From positions 248,001 to 312,000 of the forward strand of contig JBMFVE010000001.1 of assembly GCA_049966155.1 (NCBI GenBank): DNA of 64,000 nucleotides, written 5' to 3'. The stretch is from JBMFVE01 sp049966155. Lineage in GTDB: Bacteria; Bacteroidota; Ignavibacteria; Kryptoniales; JAKASW01. The notes under the pieces were generated by a model. The model saw nothing but the letters and a program-made list of their open reading frames with translations. It had not been told where the DNA came from and did no database searches. Both the position numbers and the translations under genes were made by a program. Below are positions 45,389 through 53,500 of this stretch, piece by piece; the first letter of the stretch is position 1, and the number at the start of each line of letters is the position of its first letter.

Positions 45389-45557
45389 GCTAATAAAGGA
45401 GTAATCCAGGCGATAAGCCGGAAAATTTTTCCCAATAATTACGCCGATAGCAGCAAATATGGCTGCTTTAAATGCTGGCAGCTGTTTCAGTTTTCCCCCG
45501 TTTTTAACAACTTTAGTTAAGAATTTTTTTTTTATTAGTCAAGAAACCTTGTGGCAA

Positions 45558-45613
45558 CTTCCACTGAACTCCTTTCATTTATTCTTTCAGCCAGGTAACT
45601 TATGGAGTGGAAG
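45558..45613. repeat. Inverted repeat in the comEC-deoC divergent gap
   Basis: CTTCCACT (45558-45565) and AGTGGAAG (45606-45613) are perfect 8-bp reverse complements 40 bp apart, ending 34 bp before the deoC ATG. The site could bind a regulator at two half-operators or be chance. No good promoter pair was found in this gap, although an AT-rich TAAAAT lies at about 45620. Confidence 0.2.
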
Positions 45614-45647
45614 CTATTGGTAAAATATATAGAAAGACACATAAGCG

Positions 45648-46340
45648 ATGGATAATGAAAAGAGAGTTCAAATGACACTTAACCAGACCGAACTGGCAAG
45701 GATGATTGACCACACAATCTTGAAGCCAGAGGCAACCCAGAAAGAAGTTGAAATTGTCTGCAGCGAAGCTATTGAATACAGATTTGCCAGTGTCTGCGTT
45801 AATCCTTCATTTGTACATCTGGCTGCTGATATTCTCAAAGGAAGTGATGTAAAGGTTTGCACTGTCGTGGGATTCCCTTTGGGTGCAACTACCACTCGAA
45901 CTAAAGCATTTGAAACAGAGGAGGCCATCCAGGCTGGTGCATCTGAAATTGACATGGTTATAAACGTTGGCCGCCTTCGCGGTGGAGACAACCCTTACGT
46001 CATAGAGGATATCGAAACGGTAGCCCGGATAGTACATAAATATAACGCATTGTTAAAGGTCATAATTGAAACCTGTCTTCTTACAGACGCTGAAAAAGTG
46101 AAGGCCTGCACGCTTGCAGTTGAAGGGGGGGCAGATTTTGTGAAAACTTCAACAGGGTTTAACAGGGGTGGTGCAACTATAGAGGACGTAATTCTTTTGC
46201 GAAAAGCAGTGGGAGAGAAAATAGGTGTGAAAGCGTCAGGTGGAATTCGAAGGCGATCAGATGCACTGGCAATGATATCTGCTGGTGCAAACAGAATCGG
46301 CACGAGCTCAAGTGTCAAAATTGTCACGGAAACAGAGTGA
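45648..46340 (+). CDS. deoC: Deoxyribose-phosphate aldolase
   Basis: DeoC cleaves 2-deoxyribose-5-phosphate to glyceraldehyde-3-phosphate and acetaldehyde in deoxynucleoside breakdown. The 230-residue TIM barrel has MIDHTILKPEAT, VCTVVGFPLGATTT, LKVIIETCLL with the proton-relay Lys, and DFVKTSTGF with the Schiff-base Lys. GVKASGGIRR follows. The ATG at 45648 is used, and an in-frame ATG at 45672 is an alternative. It is the first gene of the plus-strand block and stands apart from the next gene by 370 bp. Confidence 0.96.
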   Translation: MDNEKRVQMTLNQTELARMIDHTILKPEATQKEVEIVCSEAIEYRFASVCVNPSFVHLAADILKGSDVKVCTVVGFPLGATTTRTKAFETEEAIQAGASEIDMVINVGRLRGGDNPYVIEDIETVARIVHKYNALLKVIIETCLLTDAEKVKACTLAVEGGADFVKTSTGFNRGGATIEDVILLRKAVGEKIGVKASGGIRRRSDALAMISAGANRIGTSSSVKIVTETE

Positions 46341-46710
46341 GGGCATGAATAGGCTCATCGTAACTTGAATTTGGTAGCATCCCCGAGAAAACACCTCCCG
46401 GTTTTTGATGCTTTTCTCAGCATCATATGATTAATAATTCAACATACCGCAAATAGCTGTCCATTCGTTCTTTATAGATTTCTCATACACTAACTTGCCT
46501 TTCTGCTGTTGAAAAAATTAGCACCAAGCATTTCATAAAATTTCATCGGCTGTCCCAATAGATCTGAGAAATGTAACTTGTTGACTTAAGGGGTATTATA
46601 TAACAAAGATATGAAAGGGCGATCAAGAACATGGCACAGTAATTGTGCAACATTGACTTGAGAGTTAAGGCAAACAGCTTCAGCGATAATTCGAATGAAA
46701 GGAGGTCAAA
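46341..46710. other. Long intergenic region upstream of the redox cluster
   Basis: A 370-bp stretch with no convincing gene. It contains a stem TGATGC...GCATCA (46406-46425) that could end deoC transcription but lacks a T-run. Next come a 10-bp palindrome ATCATATGAT (46422-46431), a candidate sigma-54 promoter (46632-46646), and a strong AAAGGAGG (46698-46705) for the next gene. Its size suits enhancer-binding by the NtrC-type regulator encoded downstream. No clear tandem enhancer repeats were seen. Confidence 0.4.
46632..46646 (+). promoter_or_regulatory. Candidate sigma-54 promoter of the redox cluster
   Basis: TGGCACAGTAATTGT matches the -24/-12 consensus TGGCAC-N5-TTGC in all but the final C. 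The GG and the -12 G keep the required spacing (46633-46634 and 46645). It lies about 65 bp before the ATG of the GcvH-like gene. The cluster ends with a sigma-54 activator, which supports the idea. The -12 mismatch lowers confidence. Confidence 0.4.
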
Positions 46711-47385
46711 ATGGTTGCGATATTTGTGGTTGCGACCATAATCGTCTTTGTAACGATTGATTATTTTATCCAGAAGTCTGCAAAACGTAGACAACCGGCA
46801 TTGTCAGGTGAGGCGTATAGGGTAAGATTCCTTATGCCACACGGCTTTTTCTTTGGGAAGGGGCACACATGGGTTGAACTTCTCCCGTCCGGTAACACAA
46901 GAATTGGCATTGATGACTTCGTACAAAAGATAATTGGGAAAATTGATGAAATATTAACACCGTTGCCGGGCAATTCGGTTAAAAAGGGGGACGCACTTTT
47001 TACAATTAGACAGGGCGACAAGACCCTGACGTTCAGATCCCCGGTTTCAGGCAAAGTACTGGACATTAACACTGAGATAACCGAAGTTCCGAATTTTCTG
47101 AAACACGATCCTTATAAAGAAGGCTGGATTGCCATGATAGAACCAACAAGTCTGCCGGTAGAGATTCGAGAAATGACAATAGGTGAACAAGCAGCAAAAT
47201 GGATGAGGGACGAAGTGCAGAGATTCAGGAACTTCATCACAGTTGCCAAAGGCAATAGTGAACAGTCACCTGAATTTGCTTCTGTCACACTTATGGACGG
47301 GGGAGTACCAATAAATGGTGTGCTTGAACTCACATCAAAAACGTTGTGGAAGGATTTCGAAGAAAAATTTCTTCAACAGGAGTAA
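46711..47385 (+). CDS. Membrane-anchored GcvH-fold protein lacking the lipoyl-lysine
   Basis: A 224-residue protein with one N-terminal membrane helix (about 2-18) and a glycine-cleavage-H-like domain. GHTWVELLPSGNTRIGIDDF, FRSPVSGKVLDIN and DPYKEGWIAMIEP align well with GcvH. In GcvH the lipoyl lysine sits in an ESVKA motif nine residues before the PVSG proline. Here that stretch reads IRQGDKTLTFRSP, with Asp at the lysine position and Lys one residue away. It may therefore not be lipoylated. AAAGGAGG precedes the ATG. It opens the HybA/HybB-like cluster, so a structural role in an electron-transfer complex is inferred. Confidence 0.75.
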   Translation: MVAIFVVATIIVFVTIDYFIQKSAKRRQPALSGEAYRVRFLMPHGFFFGKGHTWVELLPSGNTRIGIDDFVQKIIGKIDEILTPLPGNSVKKGDALFTIRQGDKTLTFRSPVSGKVLDINTEITEVPNFLKHDPYKEGWIAMIEPTSLPVEIREMTIGEQAAKWMRDEVQRFRNFITVAKGNSEQSPEFASVTLMDGGVPINGVLELTSKTLWKDFEEKFLQQE

Positions 47386-47433
47386 GTCGCTATTCAAATA
47401 GACAGCCAGATTATACAAAGGAGCAAGTAAAAA

Positions 47434-48222
47434 ATGTCTAAAGAATTAGCTATCCTTGTAGACACGGCGCAGTGCATCGGCTGCTATGCCTGCGAAGAGG
47501 CCTGTGCCGATCGGTGGGGATTCCCTAAAACAGAAACTCATGAGCTTTCATCAATAAAGAATACAGTAGTGCAAGATTGGGATGGAATTTATGTCCCAAG
47601 ACTTTGCATGCACTGTGAAAATCCGACATGTGCCTCTGTGTGCCCCGTTGGGGCATTTTACAAGACCATTGAAGGCCCCGTGGTCTATGATGCAAATAAA
47701 TGCATTGGATGCCGATACTGTATGCAGGCCTGTCCATTCGCTGTACCGAAGTACCAATGGAATAAACCGGATCCAAAAGTAACAAAGTGCGACATGTGCT
47801 ATGACAGAATCAAAGCAGGTAAACAACCCGCATGTGTTGAAGCATGCCCGGCGCAAGCAAGAACATTTGGACTGCGCGACGAGTTGCTGGCTGAAGCACA
47901 CAAAAGAATAAATCAAAATCGCGATAAATACTATCACCATGTTTTTGGAGAGGAAGAGGTGGGCGGAACTTCGGTGATTTACCTTTCGCCAAGGGAATTT
48001 TCTGCAATCGGATTTAACCCGAATTTGCCAGATCATGCACTTCCACAATATACCTGGAATATCATGTCCAAGATCCCGGGTTATTTTTTCTGGGGAAGCA
48101 CCCTGATGACTGGATTCTGGTGGCTCACAAACCGCAAACGGGAAGTAGCAAGATTAGAAAGGCGGATTAAAAACAACGGCAACCGAAGATCCTCTGACAA
48201 TTATCCAAAGAGCAAAAAATAA
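47434..48222 (+). CDS. HybA/DsrO-like ferredoxin subunit with four [4Fe-4S] motifs
   Basis: A 262-residue iron-sulfur protein that should pass electrons between a catalytic partner and the membrane quinone subunit. Sixteen cysteines form four clusters, as CIGCYACEEAC, CMHCENPTCASVCP, CIGCRYCMQACP and CDMCYDRIKAGKQPACVEACP. A C-terminal hydrophobic helix (PGYFFWGSTLMTGFWWL) resembles the membrane anchor of HybA. No Tat or Sec signal is seen, which suggests a cytoplasmic orientation, unlike classical HybA. It starts 48 bp after the GcvH-like gene and ends 14 bp before the HybB-like gene. No hydrogenase or molybdoenzyme catalytic gene is present. Confidence 0.88.
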   Translation: MSKELAILVDTAQCIGCYACEEACADRWGFPKTETHELSSIKNTVVQDWDGIYVPRLCMHCENPTCASVCPVGAFYKTIEGPVVYDANKCIGCRYCMQACPFAVPKYQWNKPDPKVTKCDMCYDRIKAGKQPACVEACPAQARTFGLRDELLAEAHKRINQNRDKYYHHVFGEEEVGGTSVIYLSPREFSAIGFNPNLPDHALPQYTWNIMSKIPGYFFWGSTLMTGFWWLTNRKREVARLERRIKNNGNRRSSDNYPKSKK

Positions 48223-48236
48223 AAAAGGAGCTCAAT

Positions 48237-49475
48237 ATGGAAAAGAAAATGTTAACCGGAAAAATAATTAGTTGGTTTAAGAACATGACTTTCTGGAAAG
48301 CATTTTTTCTAATAACGATGGCATTCGGTGGGTATTCAACATTTATACGATTTGTGTACGGCCTTGGGTCAGCAACACATTTATCAGACAAATTCCCATG
48401 GGGTCTCTGGATTGGCTTTGATGTGCTTTGCGGAGTTGGCCTGGCCGCAGGTGGCTTCGTAATAGCAGCAACAGTTTACATATTTCATCTGGATAATTAC
48501 AGAAGCCTGTTGCACCCGGCCATCCTCACGGCTTTCCTCGGCTATCTCCTGGTTATAGTTGCATTAATATACGACCTCGGACGACCCTGGAACATATGGC
48601 ATCCTCTCATAATGTGGAATCCACACTCTGTCATGTTTGAAGTGGGCTGGTGCGTTATACTCTACACGACAGTCCTCGCGCTTGAGTTCAGCCCCATCGT
48701 ATTCGAACGATTCAGATTAACAAAAGCTCAGAGAATAATCCACGCTGTGACAGTCCCTCTGGTTGTAGTTGGGGTAATGCTCTCGAGCTTACATCAGTCT
48801 TCACTTGGCTCATTGTACCTAATAGTACCAGAAAAAATGTATCCTCTCTGGTATTCTTCCAATCTTCCTTACCTTTTCTTTTTAAGCGCTGTTGCAGTTG
48901 GGCCTGCAATGGTGACAATAGAGTCGTACCTCAGCTCAAGAGCTTTTAATCGTGAAATTGAATTAGTTGTACTTAATAAATTGGGGAAAGTTACCGTGGT
49001 TGCCTTATCTGTTTACCTTGTAATAAAAATTGAAGACATTGTTAACAATAACCTTTTCAATTATCTAATAACATTCAATATGGAAGGAATTCTCTTCTGG
49101 GCTGAAATAGTAATAGGTGTTATGGTACCTGTAATTCTCCTTTCAAATTCCAGGATTAGAATGAACAAAAACTGGCTTTTTTATACTTCAATTATGGTAG
49201 TAACTGGATTTGTTCTGAACAGAATGAACGTCAGTATAACTTCGCTTGAAAAGTTTTATCATGCGAGCTACTTTCCCAAATGGACTGAAATTTCAATCAC
49301 ACTTATGATTGTTGCCATTGGATTTGCTGCATTTAAGTTTATTGCACAGCACTTCCCCGTTTTTCCAGAGCATGAAGAATCTCGACAATCACAGCCATAT
49401 CGATTTGATGTAATTCTTACAGGTTCTGACAAATTCACGGAAAACTTCGATTATAGCACGCCAATGAAAAATTAA
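48237..49475 (+). CDS. HybB/NrfD-family quinone-interacting membrane subunit
   Basis: A 412-residue integral membrane protein with about ten helices, close to the HybB/HmcC branch of the NrfD/PsrC family. Diagnostic segments are RFVYGLGSATHLSDKFPWGL, GVGLAAGGFVIAATVYIF, IYDLGRPWNIWHPL and a later LHQSSLGSLYLI. Such subunits exchange electrons and possibly protons with the quinone pool without needing heme. A strong AAGGAG precedes the ATG. It follows the ferredoxin by 14 bp, forming a HybA-HybB-like module. Direction of electron flow is unknown. Confidence 0.9.
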   Translation: MEKKMLTGKIISWFKNMTFWKAFFLITMAFGGYSTFIRFVYGLGSATHLSDKFPWGLWIGFDVLCGVGLAAGGFVIAATVYIFHLDNYRSLLHPAILTAFLGYLLVIVALIYDLGRPWNIWHPLIMWNPHSVMFEVGWCVILYTTVLALEFSPIVFERFRLTKAQRIIHAVTVPLVVVGVMLSSLHQSSLGSLYLIVPEKMYPLWYSSNLPYLFFLSAVAVGPAMVTIESYLSSRAFNREIELVVLNKLGKVTVVALSVYLVIKIEDIVNNNLFNYLITFNMEGILFWAEIVIGVMVPVILLSNSRIRMNKNWLFYTSIMVVTGFVLNRMNVSITSLEKFYHASYFPKWTEISITLMIVAIGFAAFKFIAQHFPVFPEHEESRQSQPYRFDVILTGSDKFTENFDYSTPMKN

Positions 49476-49496
49476 AAGGCTATTCTAGGCAGCCAT

Positions 49497-50330
49497 ATGG
49501 AGCAGGAAAAGGGAAAACATAAAGTTATTCCTGAAAACGAGTCATTTTGTATCTGGTCGGAGGCTGGCATGGTCTCGTATAAATTGTGCGACAGAAACCA
49601 TGAATGTGAAAACTGCCCTTTCGACATTGTCATGCGCCAGGATCCAAGCATCCGGAAGTCTCTTATGTCAACTGCCAAAAAAGGCGACATTAAAAACATC
49701 TCAGCAATAAGTAGCTTCTCAACCAATGATTATCTCCAAACAATTGTCAACAGCTTCTTTGCTTCAATCCTCTCTTTTCCTATGGCTTACGACCGTCTAT
49801 ACACACACGGCCATCTGTGGATTCTTCAGGAAAAGCCGAATCTCCTTACAATTGGTATAGACCATATCGTATCTCATTTTCTCAAATCAATGGAGGAAAT
49901 TGTATTGCCTCAGGTACACACTGCCCTCTCTGCTGATAGCCCCTGCATCTGGATAGTTTGCCACGAGGGAACCGTTACCATACCTTCCCCATTGGAGGGG
50001 GAAGTCGCCCGGATCAACAGCCGACTTATCGAATCCGCCCATCTTCTCAACTCAAGTCCATACATTGACGGATGGATGATTTCGATTTCCACAAATAAGC
50101 CACCTCTTCTCAAGGAAAAATTTTTTGATGCCGATATTGCAAAGACTTTGTATGCTAACGAGATTTGTTCCATTCAAGAAAATATTTTATCTGAACTGAG
50201 CAGAGCTTCACCTGAAACTGGACAGACAATGTTTGATGGGGGAATCAGAGCAAAAAACCTTGAGGATGTCATCGGTACAAGAAAGTATTTTTTTCTTCTG
50301 CAAAACCTCATATCTAAAAGCAAGAAATAG
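49497..50330 (+). CDS. GcvH-fold protein with N-terminal Cys-x5-Cys-x2-CysPFD motif
   Basis: A 277-residue soluble protein. Residues 20-45 contain SYKLCDRNHECENCPFD, with Cys31, Cys37 and Cys40, a possible metal site or redox motif. From about 95 to 210 lies a GcvH-like domain, with YTHGHLWILQEKPNLLTIGI and IPSPLEGEVARIN then PYIDGWMISI. The stretch before PSPLEG (WIVCHEGTVT) has no lysine, so it cannot be lipoylated at the normal place. The C-terminal 65 residues are helical and unrecognised. It lies 21 bp after the HybB-like gene and is likely co-transcribed. A scaffold or sensory role is only a guess. Confidence 0.7.
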   Translation: MEQEKGKHKVIPENESFCIWSEAGMVSYKLCDRNHECENCPFDIVMRQDPSIRKSLMSTAKKGDIKNISAISSFSTNDYLQTIVNSFFASILSFPMAYDRLYTHGHLWILQEKPNLLTIGIDHIVSHFLKSMEEIVLPQVHTALSADSPCIWIVCHEGTVTIPSPLEGEVARINSRLIESAHLLNSSPYIDGWMISISTNKPPLLKEKFFDADIAKTLYANEICSIQENILSELSRASPETGQTMFDGGIRAKNLEDVIGTRKYFFLLQNLISKSKK

Positions 50331-50337
50331 CGGAATT

Positions 50338-50430
50338 ATGCCTCCTGCCTGTGCTTTTTGCAACAGAGGCGAAAACGTCCTTCCGACCGATGATCTGGAA
50401 ACCTTAAAATACCGCAGTATTGAGGCATGA
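50338..50430 (+). CDS. Very small Cys-x2-Cys ORF, doubtful
   Basis: An ATG at 50338 opens a 30-codon frame beginning MPPACAFCNRGENVLPTDD, with one CxxC pair. It follows the second GcvH-like gene by 7 bp and precedes the kinase. In another frame shortly after, a further Cys-Pro appears, so this could be the remnant of a small zinc-ribbon gene. There is no clear Shine-Dalgarno. It may equally be chance. Confidence 0.2.
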   Translation: MPPACAFCNRGENVLPTDDLETLKYRSIEA

Positions 50431-50452
50431 AAAGCTGTGCCCGGCATGACTA

Positions 50453-50467
50453 CGGCACATAAGTTGA
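50453..50467 (+). promoter_or_regulatory. Weak sigma-54-like element before the heme kinase
   Basis: CGGCACATAAGTTGA keeps the GG and the -12 G twelve bases apart but departs from consensus at the first base and at the -12 C. It lies 28 bp before the kinase ATG. The GGCACA here also pairs with TGTGCC at 50436-50441 as a 6-bp inverted repeat, which could instead be a leader hairpin. Confidence 0.2.
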
Positions 50468-50495
50468 ACTTCGGTAAATGACCGAGTAATCAACC

Positions 50496-52133
50496 ATGAA
50501 AATTACAAGATTATTAGCTTTCCGCTTATTTATCATTGTCCTCTCTGTTATGCTTATATCGACTGCAATATTCACAACTATTACAGTAAACTGGAATAAG
50601 CAAAAATATCTAAGTATGACTACTGATTGGGCTATGAAGGCAAGCGACATTGTTAAAAAGTCTACAAGATACAGCATGCTGCACAATCGGCGAGAAGATA
50701 TCTATGAAATCATAAACAACCTTGGATCGGGTCATGGATTCCAGGCTATCCGTATTTACAATAAGAAAGGGGAAATAACTTTTTCTACCGATACTTCGGA
50801 AGTTGGTAGATATGTGAATATGTCGGCGGAGGCATGCAACGCATGTCATAAACCGGGGAAGCTGCCTGTCCAGAAAGACACGGCTGCACTTACAAGAATA
50901 TTCAATTCTTTGAAAGGCTATCGCGTACTTGGCGTTATAACCCCTATCAAAAACGAGCCATCCTGCTCAAACGCCAGCTGCCATGTTCATCCTGAGAACC
51001 AGACGGTACTTGGTGTACTCGATGTTATGATCCCTTTAAGCGACCTTGACAAAAGTGTCGCAGAGTTAAAGATGTTCCAGTACCTGGACAGCATACTGAT
51101 GGTAATAGCAGTTACAGCATTCTCGGGCATCTTTATTTGGATAATGGTCAACAAACCAGTTAGAAAACTAATTCATGGAACAAACGAAATTACAAAAGGA
51201 AATCTGGACTATAGAATTGATGTAAGATCAACAGATGAAATTGGCGAGCTTGCCAGCTCGTTTAACACTATGGCTGGAGAACTGAAGAGAGCAAATGCGG
51301 AACTGGTAGAGTGGGCAAGAACTCTTGAGGACAAGGTGGAAAAAAAGACAGAGGAATTGAGGCGAGCGCTGTCCAATATGGTGCAAATGGAAAAGATGGC
51401 CTCTCTCGGCAAACTTGCCGCCACAGTGGCACACGAACTGAATAATCCTCTGGAAGGGATCCTGACCTATGCAAAGCTTCTGAAGAAGAAACTCGAGAAG
51501 ACTGCACTATCTTCAGACGATCTGCTGGAAATTCAAAATGAGTTGAGTATAATTGCTCATGAAACTTGCAGATGCGGGGGTATTGTCAAAAATCTACTCC
51601 TCTTTTCACGCCAGAGAGTTGGGGAATTTAAACAAACTGACTTGCGCTCTGTAATCGAACAGACATTCAAACTCATTTCCCATCATCTTGAAATGAGTAA
51701 GGTCAAACCGGAACTGATATTGCCTCCAGAACCTGTTGAATTAGTTTGCGATCCTCAACAAATTGAGCAGGCTTTATTGGCTCTTGAAATAAATGCAATT
51801 GAAGCTATGCCAGACGGGGGCACATTGAAAGTTGAAGTTATAGATGAACGTGAGGAAGGTAAGGTGGTGATCAGGGTTTCAGACACAGGAATTGGGATCC
51901 CGGAATACGATATTGACCACATCTTTGAACCGTTTTTTACAACGAAGAAGGATGGGAAAGGGACTGGCCTTGGATTGGCTGTGACCCACGGAATTGTCGA
52001 ACGACATGCCGGAACTATCGAAGTTAAATCTAAATTGAACCTTGGAACAGTCTTTATTATAACCCTTCCGAAGACTTCAGAAGGAAAGACAACAAACAGT
52101 TCTATAAAAACTAATCAAGAAACATGCCCATGA
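50496..52133 (+). CDS. Membrane histidine kinase with periplasmic c-type heme motifs
   Basis: A 545-residue kinase. Membrane helices lie at about 8-30 and 197-217, enclosing a periplasmic sensor with a canonical heme motif CNACH (Cys114-His118) and a second, spaced motif CSNASCH (Cys157-His163, CX4CH). A HAMP domain (about 218-270) and a coiled coil follow. HisKA has His313 in ATVAHELNNPLEG, and the HATPase domain contains EINAIEAMPDGG and DTGIGIPEYD. Covalent heme suggests sensing of redox state, oxygen or NO. It overlaps the sigma-54 regulator gene by up to 10 bp and follows the HybA/HybB cluster, which it may control. Confidence 0.88.
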   Translation: MKITRLLAFRLFIIVLSVMLISTAIFTTITVNWNKQKYLSMTTDWAMKASDIVKKSTRYSMLHNRREDIYEIINNLGSGHGFQAIRIYNKKGEITFSTDTSEVGRYVNMSAEACNACHKPGKLPVQKDTAALTRIFNSLKGYRVLGVITPIKNEPSCSNASCHVHPENQTVLGVLDVMIPLSDLDKSVAELKMFQYLDSILMVIAVTAFSGIFIWIMVNKPVRKLIHGTNEITKGNLDYRIDVRSTDEIGELASSFNTMAGELKRANAELVEWARTLEDKVEKKTEELRRALSNMVQMEKMASLGKLAATVAHELNNPLEGILTYAKLLKKKLEKTALSSDDLLEIQNELSIIAHETCRCGGIVKNLLLFSRQRVGEFKQTDLRSVIEQTFKLISHHLEMSKVKPELILPPEPVELVCDPQQIEQALLALEINAIEAMPDGGTLKVEVIDEREEGKVVIRVSDTGIGIPEYDIDHIFEPFFTTKKDGKGTGLGLAVTHGIVERHAGTIEVKSKLNLGTVFIITLPKTSEGKTTNSSIKTNQETCP

Positions 52134-53497
52134 GTAACAATAATATCCATCCACGACAACCAAGTATTTTGATAGTTGACGACGAAATTTCTGTCAGAGA
52201 CTCTTTAACCAAGTGGTTTACACAAGATGGTTACCGCGTTTCAGCTGCGAAGGACGCTTCAGAGGCTCTCAAACTTATGAACGAAGGGCCATGGGATGTC
52301 ATTTTGCTGGATATAAAAATGCCCGGGATGGACGGACTGGAGCTGCAAAAACGGATAAAAGAAATTGACCGATCAGCAGCAATAATAATGGTCACAGCAT
52401 TTGGCGCAGTCGATAGTGCCGTTCAGGCACTTAAAGAAGGAGCTTTTGACTACGTTACAAAACCAGTAGATCCCGAACATCTCTCGCATCTTGTACAGAA
52501 TGCTCTCCGAACCAAGAAGCTTTCCGATGAAAACTGGAGACTTCATCAACATATATCAGAACTTTCTGGAGTTGAAGAGATTGTTGGGGATAGTCCACAA
52601 ATGAAAAAAGTAATAGATCTGGCAAGGACAGTGGCTAAAACAGATACCACCGTGATGATTCGCGGCGAAAGCGGAACAGGAAAGGAACTTATTGCCCGAA
52701 CAATACATGCCTTTAGCGATAGGAGATACTTCCCCATTATCACAGTAAACTGTGGTGCAGTTCCCGAAACGCTCCTGGAAAGCGAACTCTTTGGGCATGA
52801 GAAAGGCGCATTTACCGGTGCCCAGTACCGCCGCAAGGGGAAATTTGAAATGGCGGACGGCGGAACAATCTTTCTTGACGAAATAGGAACAATCAGCCAA
52901 AAAATGCAGGTGCAATTGCTGCGAGTTATAGAGACGAAACAATTTACGCGCGTAGGTGGAAACGAAATTATCAATAGTGATTTTAGAGTCATCTGTGCCA
53001 CAAATCGAGATCTTGAGGCAGCTGTGGCTGAAGGATCTTTCAGAGAGGACCTGTATTATAGACTGAATGTGTTCACGGTTTTTATTCCCCCACTTAGAGA
53101 AAGGCGCTCAGATATACCGCAACTTGTGACACATTTTGTAAAAAAGTATGCAACTCTTATGAACAAGCCGCCACTTGAAGTTACCCCGGAGGCAATGGAT
53201 TTGCTGGTTAAAAATAACTGGCCGGGTAATGTCCGCGAACTGGAAAATGTCATAGAAAGAGCGATGGTTCTCGCAAAGCCTCCGGCAATAACAGTTGATG
53301 ACTTACCCTTCCAGCTGAAGCAATATGTCACTGAAGAAACTCCACCTGACGACTCTCTTGCATCAATGGAAAAAATTCATATTTCAAAAACGCTCGCCAA
53401 GTACAAATGGAACATAACCCGTACAGCTGAAGCGCTGGGAATTGACCGCGTGACACTGTATAGCAAAATCTCAAAATACGGACTCAAGAAGCCCTGA
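52124..53497 (+). CDS. Sigma-54-dependent response regulator, partner of the heme kinase
   Basis: A 457-residue NtrC-family activator. The receiver domain has Asp63 in VILLDIKMPGMDG and the AAA+ domain has GESGTGKE and an intact GAFTGA loop. A Fis-type HTH (WNITRTAEALGIDRVTLYSK) closes the protein. The ATG at 52124 or the one at 52130 may be used. The latter gives a 4-bp ATGA overlap with the kinase. It probably acts at the candidate -24/-12 element upstream of the GcvH-like gene, which is inference from proximity. It ends 3 bp before the archaemetzincin gene. Confidence 0.92.
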   Translation: MPMSNNNIHPRQPSILIVDDEISVRDSLTKWFTQDGYRVSAAKDASEALKLMNEGPWDVILLDIKMPGMDGLELQKRIKEIDRSAAIIMVTAFGAVDSAVQALKEGAFDYVTKPVDPEHLSHLVQNALRTKKLSDENWRLHQHISELSGVEEIVGDSPQMKKVIDLARTVAKTDTTVMIRGESGTGKELIARTIHAFSDRRYFPIITVNCGAVPETLLESELFGHEKGAFTGAQYRRKGKFEMADGGTIFLDEIGTISQKMQVQLLRVIETKQFTRVGGNEIINSDFRVICATNRDLEAAVAEGSFREDLYYRLNVFTVFIPPLRERRSDIPQLVTHFVKKYATLMNKPPLEVTPEAMDLLVKNNWPGNVRELENVIERAMVLAKPPAITVDDLPFQLKQYVTEETPPDDSLASMEKIHISKTLAKYKWNITRTAEALGIDRVTLYSKISKYGLKKP

Positions 53498-53500
53498 ATT

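Noticed and set aside
46406..46425. Intrinsic terminator for deoC
   Set aside because: A 6-bp stem with an 8-base loop and no T-run after it. It is kept only as a note in the intergenic entry.
46711..49475. A [NiFe]-hydrogenase operon suggested by HybA- and HybB-like genes
   Set aside because: No large or small hydrogenase subunit or maturation gene occurs anywhere near. Only the electron-transfer and membrane subunits are present.
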